From the NCBI RefSeq assembly GCF_002093975.1, contig NZ_MSZZ01000005.1, forward strand, positions 186,001 through 250,000: a stretch of DNA of 64,000 nucleotides, read 5' to 3'. The position numbers were made by a program, and so were the translations under genes. Origin of the DNA: Thermoactinospora rubra (GTDB taxonomy: Bacteria; Actinomycetota; Actinomycetes; Streptosporangiales; Streptosporangiaceae). Positions 25,544-34,239 of the stretch are shown here, in pieces. The notes under the pieces were generated by a model that was not told where the DNA came from, did not search any database, and worked only from the letters and a program-made list of their open reading frames with translations. The number at the start of each line of letters is the position of its first letter. Positions within the stretch are counted from its first letter, which is position 1.

Positions 25544-26977
25544 TCAGCCCAGCCGGGCGATCGACTTGTACTCCAGGTAGCCGGTCAGGCCCTCGGGACC
25601 GAGCTCCCGGCCGATGCCGCTGGCCTTGTAGCCGCCGAAGGGCGTGTTGGGCTCCAGCATGAAGCAGTTGACGCCGTAGGTGCCGGTCCTGACCCGGCGG
25701 GCGATCTCCATGCCGTGGTCGGGGTCGGCCGTCCACACCGTGCCGGCCAGGCCGTAGTCGCTGTCGTTGGCGATGCGGACGGCGTCGTCCTCGTCCTCGT
25801 AGGGGATGACCGCCAGGACGGGGCCGAAGATCTCCTCGCGGGCGATGCGCATGTCGTTGTTCGCGCCCGCGAAGACCGTGGGGGCGACGTACCAGCCGCG
25901 GTCGTGGGGCCGGTCCAGCCCGCCCACGACGACCTTGGCGCCCTCGTCCATGCCGATCCTGATGTAGCCCTCGACGCGCTCCTGCTGCCGCTTGGCCACC
26001 AGCGGGCCGATGCCGGTGGCGGGGTCCTTCGGGTCCCCCACCCGCTGGCCGGCGACCATGGCGGCCACGGCGTCCACGACCTCGTCGTAGCGGTTGCGCG
26101 AGGCCAGGATCCGGGTCTGGGCCACGCACGCCTGGCCGTTGTTCATGAGGGAGGCGATGGCGAGCATGCCCATGCTGGAGGCCAGGTCGGCGTCGTCCAG
26201 GATGATCGCCGCCGACTTGCCGCCCAACTCCAGGCTGACGCGCTTGAGCTGCTCCCCGCAGATGGACGCGATGCGGCGGCCCGCGGCGGTGGAGCCGGTG
26301 AAGGCCACCTTGTCCACGCCGGGGTGGGAGACCAGGTGCTCGCCGGTCTCCCGGCCGCCGGGGACGATGTTGAGCACGCCGTCGGGGACGCCGGCCTCCT
26401 TGGCCATCTCGGCCAGCAGGTAGGCGTCCAGCGGGGTCTCGGGCGCGGGCTTGAGCACGATCGTGCAGCCGGCCAGCAGCGCGGGGGCGACCTTGGTCAT
26501 GGTGACGAACTGCGGGACGTTCCACGGCACGATCGCGGCGACCACGCCCACCGGCTCGCGGCGCACCGTCACCGGGCCGAACAGGCCGGGGCGCTGCTCC
26601 TCCTGCTCGAACGTCCTGCCGTACTCCGCGTAGAACTGCAGCATGCCCAGCGGCTGCGGCGCCTGGGCGAGCTGGGAGAAGGTGATCGGCGAGCCCATCT
26701 CCTCGGTGATCAGCTCGGCCATCTCGGACTGCCGGGCCGCGTAGATCTCCGCCAGCCGCCCGATGACCTCGGCGCGCTCGGCGAAGCTGAGCCGCGGCCA
26801 CGGGCCACGGTCGAACGCCTCGCGGGCGGCGGCCACGGCCCGGTCCATGTCGGCGGGCGTGCCGTCGGGCACCCGGCCCACGACTTCCTCGGTGTGCGGG
26901 GAGATGACGTCGATCGTGCCCGTACCCGCTGGGTCGACCCACTGGCCCCCGATGAAGAACTTGTCGCGGCGGTGCAT
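25544..26977 (-). CDS. NAD(P)-dependent aldehyde dehydrogenase
   Basis: A 477-residue aldehyde dehydrogenase oxidising an aldehyde to its acid. Conserved features are the oxyanion Asn153 in PWNVPQ, cofactor-loop Lys176 in KPAPETP, GSTAAGR (228-234), general base Glu250 in LELGGK and nucleophile Cys284 in NNGQACV. It resembles the betaine/long-chain aldehyde group used with acyl or steroid catabolism, but substrate cannot be assigned. ATG 26977 has GGAGG upstream and begins at the family-typical FIGGQWVDP; the open frame upstream to 27091 is unlikely to be translated. It is transcribed alone. Confidence 0.93.
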   Translation of the reverse strand: MHRRDKFFIGGQWVDPAGTGTIDVISPHTEEVVGRVPDGTPADMDRAVAAAREAFDRGPWPRLSFAERAEVIGRLAEIYAARQSEMAELITEEMGSPITFSQLAQAPQPLGMLQFYAEYGRTFEQEEQRPGLFGPVTVRREPVGVVAAIVPWNVPQFVTMTKVAPALLAGCTIVLKPAPETPLDAYLLAEMAKEAGVPDGVLNIVPGGRETGEHLVSHPGVDKVAFTGSTAAGRRIASICGEQLKRVSLELGGKSAAIILDDADLASSMGMLAIASLMNNGQACVAQTRILASRNRYDEVVDAVAAMVAGQRVGDPKDPATGIGPLVAKRQQERVEGYIRIGMDEGAKVVVGGLDRPHDRGWYVAPTVFAGANNDMRIAREEIFGPVLAVIPYEDEDDAVRIANDSDYGLAGTVWTADPDHGMEIARRVRTGTYGVNCFMLEPNTPFGGYKASGIGRELGPEGLTGYLEYKSIARLG

Positions 26978-27174
26978 GGCGCCTGCCTCCTGCGTTGACC
27001 GAATGCTTGCTTGGCTGAGTCTCCTCCTCCTAAACCGAACCATGTTCTGCCGCTGCGGACAAGCCCCACAAACTGGTAGATAGTTCGTCAATGGTGCGGG
27101 AGTTCCGGGGTTCCGGTGGCAGCCACCAAGATCAGCTTCTATAGTTTCGCCCGTCAGCGAGGGGAGGCACGAGC

Positions 27175-28065
27175 GTGAGAAGGGGTCGCTACGCCGTCTG
27201 CGCCGCGCTCCTGGTCGCGCTCACGGCCGCCCCGCTGTCCTCCGGGCCCGCCGCCGCCGACCCCGACCTGCGCAAGCTCACCAAGCAGGCGGCCGCGCTC
27301 AACAAGCTCTACCGCGGCCAGCTCCAGTCGCTGGAGGACCTCAAGCTCCAGGTCAAGAAGGCCTCGGCGGAGTCCGCCCGGCTGGCCGGGCTGCTGGCCA
27401 CCGCCCGCGGCGACGTCAGCGCGATCGCCGAGACCACCTACATCGCCGGCCCGCTCGACCCCACCCGGTTGCTGAGCTACGACGGCGAGCCCCACGAGGT
27501 CCTGGGCCAGATCGCCAGCATGTCCTACCTCGCCTCCGAGCGCGCCAGCCGCCTGCAGCGGCTCAAGGAGCTGGCTGACAACGCCAAGAAGGCCCAGGCG
27601 CGGGCCCGGGAGAAGATCGGCGATCTGGAGAAGGAGATCAAGGACCTCCAGGGCCGGCGCCGCGACGTGGAGCGCCTGCTGGCCAAGTACGGCTTCCAGC
27701 AGCCCGGCGGCACGGCCAACCTCACGCCGCGGATGGTGACGGTCCGAGACGAGGTGCTCAGGAACTTCCCCATGCCCTACGGCTACGGCTGCTTCCGCGC
27801 GGGCGACCCCGGCGAGCACGGCAAGGGCCGGGCGTGCGACTTCATGATGAGCCGCGGCGGCACGATGGCGACCGGCGAGGACGCCGACCGCGGCGACGCG
27901 CTGGCCCAGTGGCTCATCGACAACGGCGACCGGCTCGGCGTGATGTACATCATCTGGAAGCAGCGCTACTACGACGTCCGCTCCGGCGGCGGGTGGGATC
28001 CCATGTCGGACCGCGGCGGGGTGACCGCCAACCACTGGGACCACGTCCACGTGTCGGTGTTCTGA
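27175..28065 (+). CDS. Secreted coiled-coil protein with actinobacterial C-terminal globular domain
   Basis: A 296-residue exported protein. A signal peptide (about 1-27, ending AAADPD) is followed by a coiled coil (about residues 30-180, Lys/Glu/Leu/Ala heptads). A C-terminal domain contains YGYGCFRAGDPGEHGKGRACDFM and NHWDHVHVSVF. The C-terminal domain resembles the ARB-07466-type domain seen in actinobacterial cell-wall proteins with NlpC-like coiled coils; the two Cys and terminal His residues are conserved-looking, but activity is unproven. GTG 27175 has GAGGGGAGG upstream. Confidence 0.82.
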   Translation: MRRGRYAVCAALLVALTAAPLSSGPAAADPDLRKLTKQAAALNKLYRGQLQSLEDLKLQVKKASAESARLAGLLATARGDVSAIAETTYIAGPLDPTRLLSYDGEPHEVLGQIASMSYLASERASRLQRLKELADNAKKAQARAREKIGDLEKEIKDLQGRRRDVERLLAKYGFQQPGGTANLTPRMVTVRDEVLRNFPMPYGYGCFRAGDPGEHGKGRACDFMMSRGGTMATGEDADRGDALAQWLIDNGDRLGVMYIIWKQRYYDVRSGGGWDPMSDRGGVTANHWDHVHVSVF

Positions 28066-28172
28066 CCCTCTTGAGGGGCCGTGTGAATTCTTCACCCGCA
28101 AGAGGTGAGCCGGGCACTGCACACGCCCCGCCGGAGGTTGCGACGATACGGGCCTCGAAAGGAGAACTTCCC

Positions 28173-28769
28173 ATGCGCAAGCTGATCGTGGCCAACATCG
28201 TCTCGCTCGACGGCTACTACGAGGGCCCCGGCAACGACGTGATGGCGTTGCCGTTCGACGAGGCCTTCGACCACTACAACGCCGAACGGCTCCGCGCGGC
28301 CGGCACGCTGCTCCTCGGCCGCAGGACCTACGAGGGGTTCAGGAGCTACTGGCCGCCGGTCGCCGACAACCCCGGCGTCCGGCCCGTCGAGCGCGAGATC
28401 TCCCGCCTCAACACCGCCATCGCCAAGGTTGTGGTCTCCGACAGCCTGACGCTCCGCGGCGGCGAGCCCTGGGCGGACACCACGGAGGTCGTCAAGCGCT
28501 CGTCCGCCCATGAGCGGGTGGCCGAGCTCAAGCGGGGCACGGGCGGCGACATCCTGGTCTTCGGCAGCCGCACCCTGTGGAACGACCTGCTGGTGGCCGG
28601 CCTGGTGGACGAGGTGCACCTCATGGTCGGCTCCGCCTTCCTGGGCGGCGGCACCCCGGTCTTCGGCGGCCCCTCCCGCGTGCCGCTGCGCCTGCTGGAG
28701 GCCCGCCGTTTCGAGGGCGCCGAACTGGTGCTGCTCAGGTACGGCTACACGCCGAAGGCCGAGGCGTAG
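28173..28769 (+). CDS. Dihydrofolate reductase-like (RibD C-terminal domain) protein
   Basis: A 198-residue NADPH-dependent reductase of the RibD_C/DHFR-like family (VANIVSLDGYYEGPG; LLGRRTYEGFRSYWP; DILVFGSRTLWNDLL). Stand-alone members in actinobacteria usually have unknown substrates and are not true folate or riboflavin enzymes. ATG 28173 follows AAAGGAGAAC, a strong ribosome site; the frame remains open upstream inside the preceding gene but without translation signals. Its last 25 bases overlap the convergent acetyltransferase gene. Confidence 0.88.
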   Translation: MRKLIVANIVSLDGYYEGPGNDVMALPFDEAFDHYNAERLRAAGTLLLGRRTYEGFRSYWPPVADNPGVRPVEREISRLNTAIAKVVVSDSLTLRGGEPWADTTEVVKRSSAHERVAELKRGTGGDILVFGSRTLWNDLLVAGLVDEVHLMVGSAFLGGGTPVFGGPSRVPLRLLEARRFEGAELVLLRYGYTPKAEA

Positions 28770-29269
28770 CGGATGGTGCCGCCCGGCACCGGCCGCGAGG
28801 CGTCGAACACCAGCGCCATCATGTGCCGGTCCTCGACCTCGAACGGCGGGCGGATGCCGTAGCGCGAGGCCGGGGTGAAGCCGAAGCGAGGGTAGTAGTC
28901 GGCGTGGCCGAGAACGAGCACGAGGTTCTCCGCCCGCTGCCTGGCGGCCTCCAGCGCGGCCCGGATGACGGCGGTCCCGGCTCCCCGTCCCTGCCACTCG
29001 GGCCGGACCGCGCAGGGGGCCAGCGCCAGCGCGGGCGCGCCGTCCACGTGGCACCGGGTGAGCAGGGCGAACCCCGCGAGGCCGCCGCCGGGCGCCTCGG
29101 CCACCCACGACAGGCCCGGCAGCCACGCATCCGGGTCGGCGCGCAGGGCGTCGACGAGGTCGGCCTCCTGCGGGGTGGGGAAGGCGGCGAGGTTCACCTC
29201 GCGGATCTCCGCGAGGTCGGCCTCGGTCTCCGGGCGGGTCGTCCACGACTGCGGCGTGCGGTCCGTCAT
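28745..29269 (-). CDS. GNAT-family N-acetyltransferase
   Basis: A 174-residue acetyl-CoA-dependent acyltransferase with the acetyl-CoA pyrophosphate loop VRPEWQGRGAGTAVIRAALE (motif A, Q/RxxGxG/A) and the C-terminal motif ADYYPRFGFTPASRYGI. This last motif is typical of the YhbS-like subgroup. Substrate unknown. Its ATG (29269) overlaps the stop of the upstream beta-glucosidase by four bases, so the two form an operon probably governed by the TetR protein at 30658. Confidence 0.9.
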   Translation of the reverse strand: MTDRTPQSWTTRPETEADLAEIREVNLAAFPTPQEADLVDALRADPDAWLPGLSWVAEAPGGGLAGFALLTRCHVDGAPALALAPCAVRPEWQGRGAGTAVIRAALEAARQRAENLVLVLGHADYYPRFGFTPASRYGIRPPFEVEDRHMMALVFDASRPVPGGTIRYASAFGV

Positions 29270-30612
29270 GTGCTGATGCGTTCCCTGAACCAGTGGAAGG
29301 ACGCCTTGGGCGTGCGGCGCTGCGTCGCGAAGTCTACGTGGACCAGGCCGAAGCGCTGGTGGTAGCCCTCGGCCCACTCGAAGTTGTCCAGCAGCGACCA
29401 CACGAAGTAGCCCCGCACGTCGACGCCTTCGGCGCGGGCCCGGTCGAGGGCGGCGATGTGGCCGTCGAGGAAGGCGATGCGGGCCTGGTCGTCCACGACG
29501 CCGTCCTGGCCCGGCACGTCGGGCTGGGAGCAGCCGTTCTCGGTGACGTAGACGGGCGGCAGGGCGGCGCCGTACCGCTCCTTGAGGGCGACCAGCAGTT
29601 CGCGCAGCCCGTCGGGGACGACCGGCCAGCCGAAGGCGGTGGTGGGGTAGCCGGTCAGCGGGACGATGTCGAACGGCAGGACGTCATCGGGGCAGGGGGC
29701 GGCGAGCAGGGTGGGGTTGTAGTAGTTGACCCCCAGGCCGTCGATCGGCGTGGCGATGACGTCGAGGTCGCCGTCGCGGACGCAGCCGAGCGTGACGCCG
29801 AAAGACGGCTCCCCAGACGACGAACCAGGTGACAAACCAGACGGCAAATCGGGATATGTCCCAAGAAAGAGTGGATCGTTGAACAGCCAGTTGTGCAGCG
29901 TGGCATAGGCCTCGGCGGCGGCCCGGTCCGCCTCGCTCGACGGGGACGCGGGCCGGGCGGGGGAGCAGTTGTTGGCGATCCACACCTCCGGGGCGCCCGC
30001 CGCCCGCAGGGCCCGCACGGCCAGGCCGTGGCCCAGCAGCTGGTGGTGGGCGACCGGCAGCGCGTCCAGCATGAGCGCCCGGCCGGGCGCGTGGACGCCC
30101 AGCGCGTAGCCCTGCACCATGTGGACGAAGGGCTCGTTGAGCGTGATCCACCGGGAGACCCGATCGCTCAGCCTTTCAGCCACGACGGCCACGTAATCGG
30201 CGAAATATCCGGCCGTGTCGCGGTTCAGCCACCCGCCCCGGTCCTCCAGCGCCTGCGGCAGGTCCCAGTGGTAGAGGGTGGGCACCGGCGCGATCCCGGC
30301 CTCCAGCAGCGCGTCGACCAGCCGCTCGTAGAAGTCCAGCCCCTTGGGGTTGACCGCCCCCGTCCCCTCGGGCAGCACGCGGGGCCAGGCGATCGAGAAG
30401 CGGTAGGCGTCCACCCCCAGCTCGGCCAGCAGCGCCACGTCCTGCGGCCAGCGGTGGTAGTGGTCGCAGGCCACGTCGCCGGTGTGGCCGTCGCGGACCC
30501 TGCCGGGCTCGTGGCTGAAGGTGTCCCAGATCGACGGCCCGCGCCCGTCCTCGTCCGCCGCGCCCTCGATCTGGTAGGCGGCGGTCGCCGTACCCCAGAT
30601 AAACGTGTGCAT
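29266..30612 (-). CDS. Glycoside hydrolase family 1 beta-glucosidase
   Basis: A 448-residue intracellular (no signal peptide) retaining beta-glucosidase. The acid/base is Glu160 in TLNEP and the nucleophile is Glu358 in VTENG; the substrate-binding QIEGA and NFEWAEGY motifs are present. It opens the beta-glycosidic bond of cellobiose-like sugars. A Ser/Pro/Gly-rich stretch near residues 245-260 (bases about 29795-29880) is AT-richer than its surroundings. ATG 30612 lies 45 bases from the divergent TetR gene with an inverted repeat between them. The downstream GNAT gene is translationally coupled. Confidence 0.93.
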   Translation of the reverse strand: MHTFIWGTATAAYQIEGAADEDGRGPSIWDTFSHEPGRVRDGHTGDVACDHYHRWPQDVALLAELGVDAYRFSIAWPRVLPEGTGAVNPKGLDFYERLVDALLEAGIAPVPTLYHWDLPQALEDRGGWLNRDTAGYFADYVAVVAERLSDRVSRWITLNEPFVHMVQGYALGVHAPGRALMLDALPVAHHQLLGHGLAVRALRAAGAPEVWIANNCSPARPASPSSEADRAAAEAYATLHNWLFNDPLFLGTYPDLPSGLSPGSSSGEPSFGVTLGCVRDGDLDVIATPIDGLGVNYYNPTLLAAPCPDDVLPFDIVPLTGYPTTAFGWPVVPDGLRELLVALKERYGAALPPVYVTENGCSQPDVPGQDGVVDDQARIAFLDGHIAALDRARAEGVDVRGYFVWSLLDNFEWAEGYHQRFGLVHVDFATQRRTPKASFHWFRERIST

Positions 30613-30624
30613 GGCTCATGTTAA

Positions 30625-30645
30625 GCCTACCGCCTGGTAGTAGGC
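30625..30645. promoter_or_regulatory. Putative TetR operator between beta-glucosidase and tetR
   Basis: GCCTAC (30625-30630) and GTAGGC (30640-30645) form a 21-bp inverted repeat in the 45-base gap between the divergent GH1 and TetR start codons. Size and position fit a TetR-family operator controlling both directions. Confidence 0.6.
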
Positions 30646-30657
30646 CAGGATGGAGCC

Positions 30658-31284
30658 ATGACGACTACCCTGCGCCGTCGTCCGGCCCAGCGCCGCAGTG
30701 CGGAGCGCGTGGAGCGGATGCTCGACGAGTGCGCCGCGCTGCTGGACGAGGTGGGTTACGAGGCGCTGACCACCAAGGAGGTCGCGCGGCGGGCCGGGGT
30801 GCCGATCGGCACGTTCTACCAGTTCTTCCCCGACAAGCGGGGGCTGGTGCGTGCGCTGGCGTTGCGCAACCTGGAGGCGTTCCTGGCCCGCGTCGCCGAC
30901 CGGATCGCCGCGATCGGCCCCGAGCACTGGACCGACCTGGCCGACCTGGCGATCGACGAGTTCGTGGCGATGAAGCGGACCACCCCCGGGTTCGGGGTGG
31001 TGGACTTCGGCGAGGTGCTGCCCACGCCGGGCGGCCCGGCGATGCCCGGCACCAACCACATGCTCGACGCCGTCCGCGAGAACAACGCCATCGTGGCCGA
31101 CCGGCTGCGTGAGCTGATCGGCGTCCCGCCCGGCCCGGAGACCGACCGGGCGCTGCTGGTCGCCGTCGAGGCGACGGACGCGGTGCTCAAGCTGGCCTTC
31201 CGCGCCCGCCCCGACGGCGACCCCGCCCTCATCGCCGAGTGCAAGCAGCTGGTCAGGAGGTACCTCGCCGGCCATCTGCCATGA
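30658..31284 (+). CDS. TetR-family transcriptional regulator
   Basis: A 208-residue regulator with helix-turn-helix around LLDEVGYEALTTKEVARRAGVPIGTFYQFFPDKRGLVRAL and a C-terminal TetR domain. It is divergent from the beta-glucosidase-GNAT operon, with a 21-bp inverted repeat in the shared promoter region, so it most likely represses that operon and itself. The inducer is unknown; given the neighbour, a glucoside or aromatic aglycone is possible. ATG 30658. Confidence 0.9.
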   Translation: MTTTLRRRPAQRRSAERVERMLDECAALLDEVGYEALTTKEVARRAGVPIGTFYQFFPDKRGLVRALALRNLEAFLARVADRIAAIGPEHWTDLADLAIDEFVAMKRTTPGFGVVDFGEVLPTPGGPAMPGTNHMLDAVRENNAIVADRLRELIGVPPGPETDRALLVAVEATDAVLKLAFRARPDGDPALIAECKQLVRRYLAGHLP

Positions 31285-31368
31285 CGTCGGGAACGAACCA
31301 CGCGCCGCCGTGCCCGGCGAAGAACTTCCCCGCGGTACGGCGGCGCCGCCCGCGCCGTGGCCTGAGCC

Positions 31369-32307
31369 TCACGCCGGCTCCTCCAGCCGGGCCATGAGCT
31401 CCTGGTCCAGCTTCACCCGCGCGGCCCCGACGGCCTCCTCCAGCTGCTCCATGCGGCTCACGCCGACGATGGGCACGATGCCCTGGGCCATCAGCCAGGC
31501 GAGCACGACCTGGTTGGGCGTCGCGCCGAGCTCGCCGGCCACCTCCCGCAGCACCCGCAGCCGCGCGGCCGTGCCGGGGTGGTCGTAGGCCTCGGGCATC
31601 CGCTCCGGCCGCGTGTAGGCGCCGAAGATCAGCGTGGAGTACGCCCACAGCGTCAGGTCCGGCTCGTGCCGCACGTAGTCCAGCGTCTCGTCGGAGACCT
31701 GCGTGTGCCCGCCCTCCGGGAGCCTGGCCCAGGGGCGCGGGCGCAGGTAGCTGTGCCGCAGCTGCAGGTGGGTGTAGGGGAGCCAGCCGTTCGACCGCGC
31801 CAGGGCCCTGGCCCGCTCCAGCCGCCATGCCGGGATGTTGCTCGCGCCCACGCGGTCGACCTTGCCGGCCCGGTGCAGCTCGTCGAGCGCTCCCAGCGTC
31901 TCCTCCAGCGGCACCGACCTGTCCTCGATGTGCGTCCAGTACAGGTCGATCCGGTCGGTTCCAAGCCGCCGCAGGCTGCCCTCGACCCCCTTGGCGATCG
32001 CCTCGCGGGACAGGCCCTCCGCCGAGTCCAGCGTGCGGTCGCCGGGGACCGCCGGGCGGGCGCCGACCTTGGTGCTCAGGACCATCCTGTCGCGGTTGCC
32101 GCGGGCGGCCAGCCAGGCGCCGATCGTCTGCTCGCTCTCGTCGCCCGTGCGGCCCTCCAGCCAGAACGGGTAGTTGTTGGCGGTGTCCAGGAGCGTGCCG
32201 CCCGCCTCGGCGAAGCGGTCGAGGATGGCGAAGGAGTCCTCGGGCGACACGGTGCTGCCGAAGGGAATGGTGCCGAGTGCGAAATTCAGGGAGTCCATGG
32301 AGTCCAT
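31369..32307 (-). CDS. Aldo/keto reductase
   Basis: An NADPH-dependent (beta/alpha)8 oxidoreductase of about 312 residues. The catalytic tetrad is recognisable as Asp and Tyr in DTANNYP, Lys in LSTKVG and His in YWTHIED; the C-terminal cofactor loop is VPIVGVSRMEQLEEA. I place the start at ATG 32307 (or 32298, since ATGGACTCC is duplicated). The upstream ATG at 32340 falls inside a regulatory dyad. It is divergent from a MerR-family gene and is probably its target, a common arrangement in actinobacteria. Confidence 0.88.
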   Translation of the reverse strand: MDSMDSLNFALGTIPFGSTVSPEDSFAILDRFAEAGGTLLDTANNYPFWLEGRTGDESEQTIGAWLAARGNRDRMVLSTKVGARPAVPGDRTLDSAEGLSREAIAKGVEGSLRRLGTDRIDLYWTHIEDRSVPLEETLGALDELHRAGKVDRVGASNIPAWRLERARALARSNGWLPYTHLQLRHSYLRPRPWARLPEGGHTQVSDETLDYVRHEPDLTLWAYSTLIFGAYTRPERMPEAYDHPGTAARLRVLREVAGELGATPNQVVLAWLMAQGIVPIVGVSRMEQLEEAVGAARVKLDQELMARLEEPA

Positions 32308-32322
32308 GGACACGACCGTGCA

Positions 32323-32373
32323 ACCTGGAGCGCACTCCATGTCAAACCCGTTGACCTGGAGTGCGCTCCAGGT
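32323..32373. promoter_or_regulatory. Two MerR-type operator dyads in the AKR/merR divergent promoter
   Basis: ACCTGGAG-CGCA-CTCCA (32323-32339) and ACCTGGAG-TGCG-CTCCAGGT (32354-32373) are near-identical dyads with centres 31 bp apart. The second follows a TTGACC box at 32351 directed toward merR, so it would sit in the promoter spacer as expected for MerR-family regulators. The -10 element is not clear. Confidence 0.75.
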
Positions 32374-32388
32374 GCGAGGCTAGGCTCC

Positions 32389-32748
32389 GTGAGCGTGTAC
32401 ACCCCTTCGGAAGTCGTCGAGGAGACCGGGTTCAGCCTCGACACGTTGCGCTACTACGAGAAGATCGGCCTGCTGGAGCGCGTCCACCGCAACGCGGCCG
32501 GCCAGCGGCGCTTCACCAGCGAGGACGTGAGCTGGCTGGGGATGATCCGCTGCCTGCGCGACACCGGCATGCCGATCGCGGAGATGCTGCGCTTCGCCGA
32601 GCTGGTCCGTGAGGGAGACCACACCATCGCCGACCGCGTCAAGCTGCTGGAGGAGCACGACCGCAGGGTGGAGGACCAGATCGCCACGCTGCGCGAGCGG
32701 CAGCGGTACCTGCACAGGAAGATTTCCTACTACCGCAGCGTGCTGTAG
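32389..32748 (+). CDS. MerR-family transcriptional regulator
   Basis: A 119-residue regulator with the MerR winged helix-turn-helix (VYTPSEVVEETGFSLDTLRYYEKIGLLE, and RRFTSEDVSWLGMIRCLRDTGMPI) and a short dimerisation coiled coil. It has no Cys-rich metal-binding loop, so it is not a metal sensor of the classical type; it resembles small aldehyde/stress-responsive members adjacent to aldo/keto reductases. GTG 32389. The paired dyads upstream make autoregulation and control of the reductase likely. Confidence 0.9.
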   Translation: MSVYTPSEVVEETGFSLDTLRYYEKIGLLERVHRNAAGQRRFTSEDVSWLGMIRCLRDTGMPIAEMLRFAELVREGDHTIADRVKLLEEHDRRVEDQIATLRERQRYLHRKISYYRSVL

Positions 32749-32784
32749 CCCAGGCTTGGGGATGGCCGTGTTAGACCAGGGCAC

Positions 32785-34221
32785 ATGGCAGGAGCGAGGG
32801 CCAGACGGCTCAACGTCCCGCTGCGCCGCGTTGCCGCGGCCTGCGCGGTGTCGCTGTTCCTCCTCCTGGCCAACGTCACCTGCCTGCAGAGCTTCCGCGA
32901 CGACGAGCTGACCTCCGACCCGCGCAACCGGCGCGCGCTCATCGCCCGCTTCGACCGGCCGCGGGGCGACATCCGGGCCCACGGCGGCACGGTGCTCGCC
33001 ACCAGCGTGAAGACCGGCGGGACCTTCGCCTACCGGCGCGAGTATCCGGGCGGCGAGCCGTACGCGGCGGTGACCGGGCACCTGTCGCTCTACGGCGCCG
33101 CGGGTCTGGAGCGGGCCGAGGACGCGGACCTGTCGGGCAGCGACCCCAAGGTGCGGGTGAGCTCGCTGGTCGGCGTCGGCGCGGCGCGGGGGGCCGACCT
33201 CACCCTCACCGTCCGGGAGCGGGTGCAGCGCGCCGCCTACGACGGGCTGCGCGCGGCCGGCCGCCCGGGCGCGGCGGTCGCGGTCGAGCCGGTCACCGGC
33301 GCGATCCTGGCCCTGGTCTCCTACCCCTCCTACGACCCGGGCGGCTACGCCGTCCTGGACTCCGCGCGGCTGGCCGAGACCGACGCGCGGCTGCGCGGGG
33401 ATCCCGCCGAGCCCCTGCTCAGCAGGGCGCTGAGCCGCACGTACGCGCCGGGGTCGGCCTTCAAGGTGGTCACGGCGGCGGCGGCGCTGTCCTCCGGCGA
33501 GTACGTCCCCGGCACCCCGGTGCCCGCCCCCGACCGGCTGCCGCTGCCGGGCAGTGAGGAGATCGTCGAGAACGGCGAGCCCTGCGGCGACGGCCGTCCG
33601 AGCCTGGCGGGAGCCCTCGCGCTGGCGTGCGACACGGCCTTCGCCTCGATCGGGCTGGACCTCGGCCAGGACGTGCTGCGCGACCAGGCCGAGGCGTTCG
33701 GCTTCAACGCCGAGGACCTGACCGTGCCCCTGCCGGTCGCGGCCAGCGTGTTCCCCCCGGACCTGGACCGGGCGCGCACCGCCCTGTCGGCCGTCGGGCG
33801 CGACGGGGACAGGGTCACGCCGATGATGCTCGCCATGGTGGCCGCCGCCGTCGCCAACGACGGCGTGCTCATGCGGCCCTACCTGGTGGAGGAGGTACGG
33901 CTGGCGGGCCGCGTCCTGCGGCGCGCGCAACCCGGCGAGTACCGCACGGCCATGGCGGTCGAGACGGCCCGGGATCTGACCGCGATGATGGTGGTGGCCA
34001 CCCGGCCGGGGGGCGCCGCGGAGGCGGTGGCCCTGCCGGGCGTGGCGGTCGCGGGGTACGGGGGGACGGCGCGGGACGCCTCGGACGACGCGGCGTTCAC
34101 GGCCTTCGCCCCGGCCGACGCCCCGGAGATCGCGGTGGGGGTGCTGGTGGAGGACGCCGCACCGGCGGCGGAGTCGGCGGCGCCGATCGCGCGGGCGATG
34201 CTCCAGGCGGCCCTGGAGTGA
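32785..34221 (+). CDS. Penicillin-binding protein (PbpA-like) with degenerate active-site motifs
   Basis: A 478-residue class B-like PBP: membrane anchor (about 13-30), a linker/dimerisation region (about 45-150) and a transpeptidase domain (about 160-478). The SxxK motif is intact (Ser224-Ala-Phe-Lys227). SxN is replaced by Ala281-Cys-Asp283, and KTGT by Tyr425-Gly-Gly-Thr428. Active PbpA proteins have SxN and KTG, so transpeptidation is probably lost or altered. A sensor, scaffold or beta-lactam-insensitive role is possible. Start ATG 32785 follows the merR gene by 36 bases, but no functional link is evident. Confidence 0.85.
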   Translation: MAGARARRLNVPLRRVAAACAVSLFLLLANVTCLQSFRDDELTSDPRNRRALIARFDRPRGDIRAHGGTVLATSVKTGGTFAYRREYPGGEPYAAVTGHLSLYGAAGLERAEDADLSGSDPKVRVSSLVGVGAARGADLTLTVRERVQRAAYDGLRAAGRPGAAVAVEPVTGAILALVSYPSYDPGGYAVLDSARLAETDARLRGDPAEPLLSRALSRTYAPGSAFKVVTAAAALSSGEYVPGTPVPAPDRLPLPGSEEIVENGEPCGDGRPSLAGALALACDTAFASIGLDLGQDVLRDQAEAFGFNAEDLTVPLPVAASVFPPDLDRARTALSAVGRDGDRVTPMMLAMVAAAVANDGVLMRPYLVEEVRLAGRVLRRAQPGEYRTAMAVETARDLTAMMVVATRPGGAAEAVALPGVAVAGYGGTARDASDDAAFTAFAPADAPEIAVGVLVEDAAPAAESAAPIARAMLQAALE

Positions 34222-34239
34222 CGGCTGCCAGGCGGGGCG

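Noticed and set aside
25357..25662. 101-codon frame downstream of the alpha/beta hydrolase
   Set aside because: It runs through the terminator palindrome and antisense to the aldehyde dehydrogenase 3' end, with no supporting signal.
26991..27020. Possible regulatory dyad upstream of the aldehyde dehydrogenase (CCGAATGCTTGCTTGG)
   Set aside because: The arms match at only three or four positions, so symmetry is not convincing.
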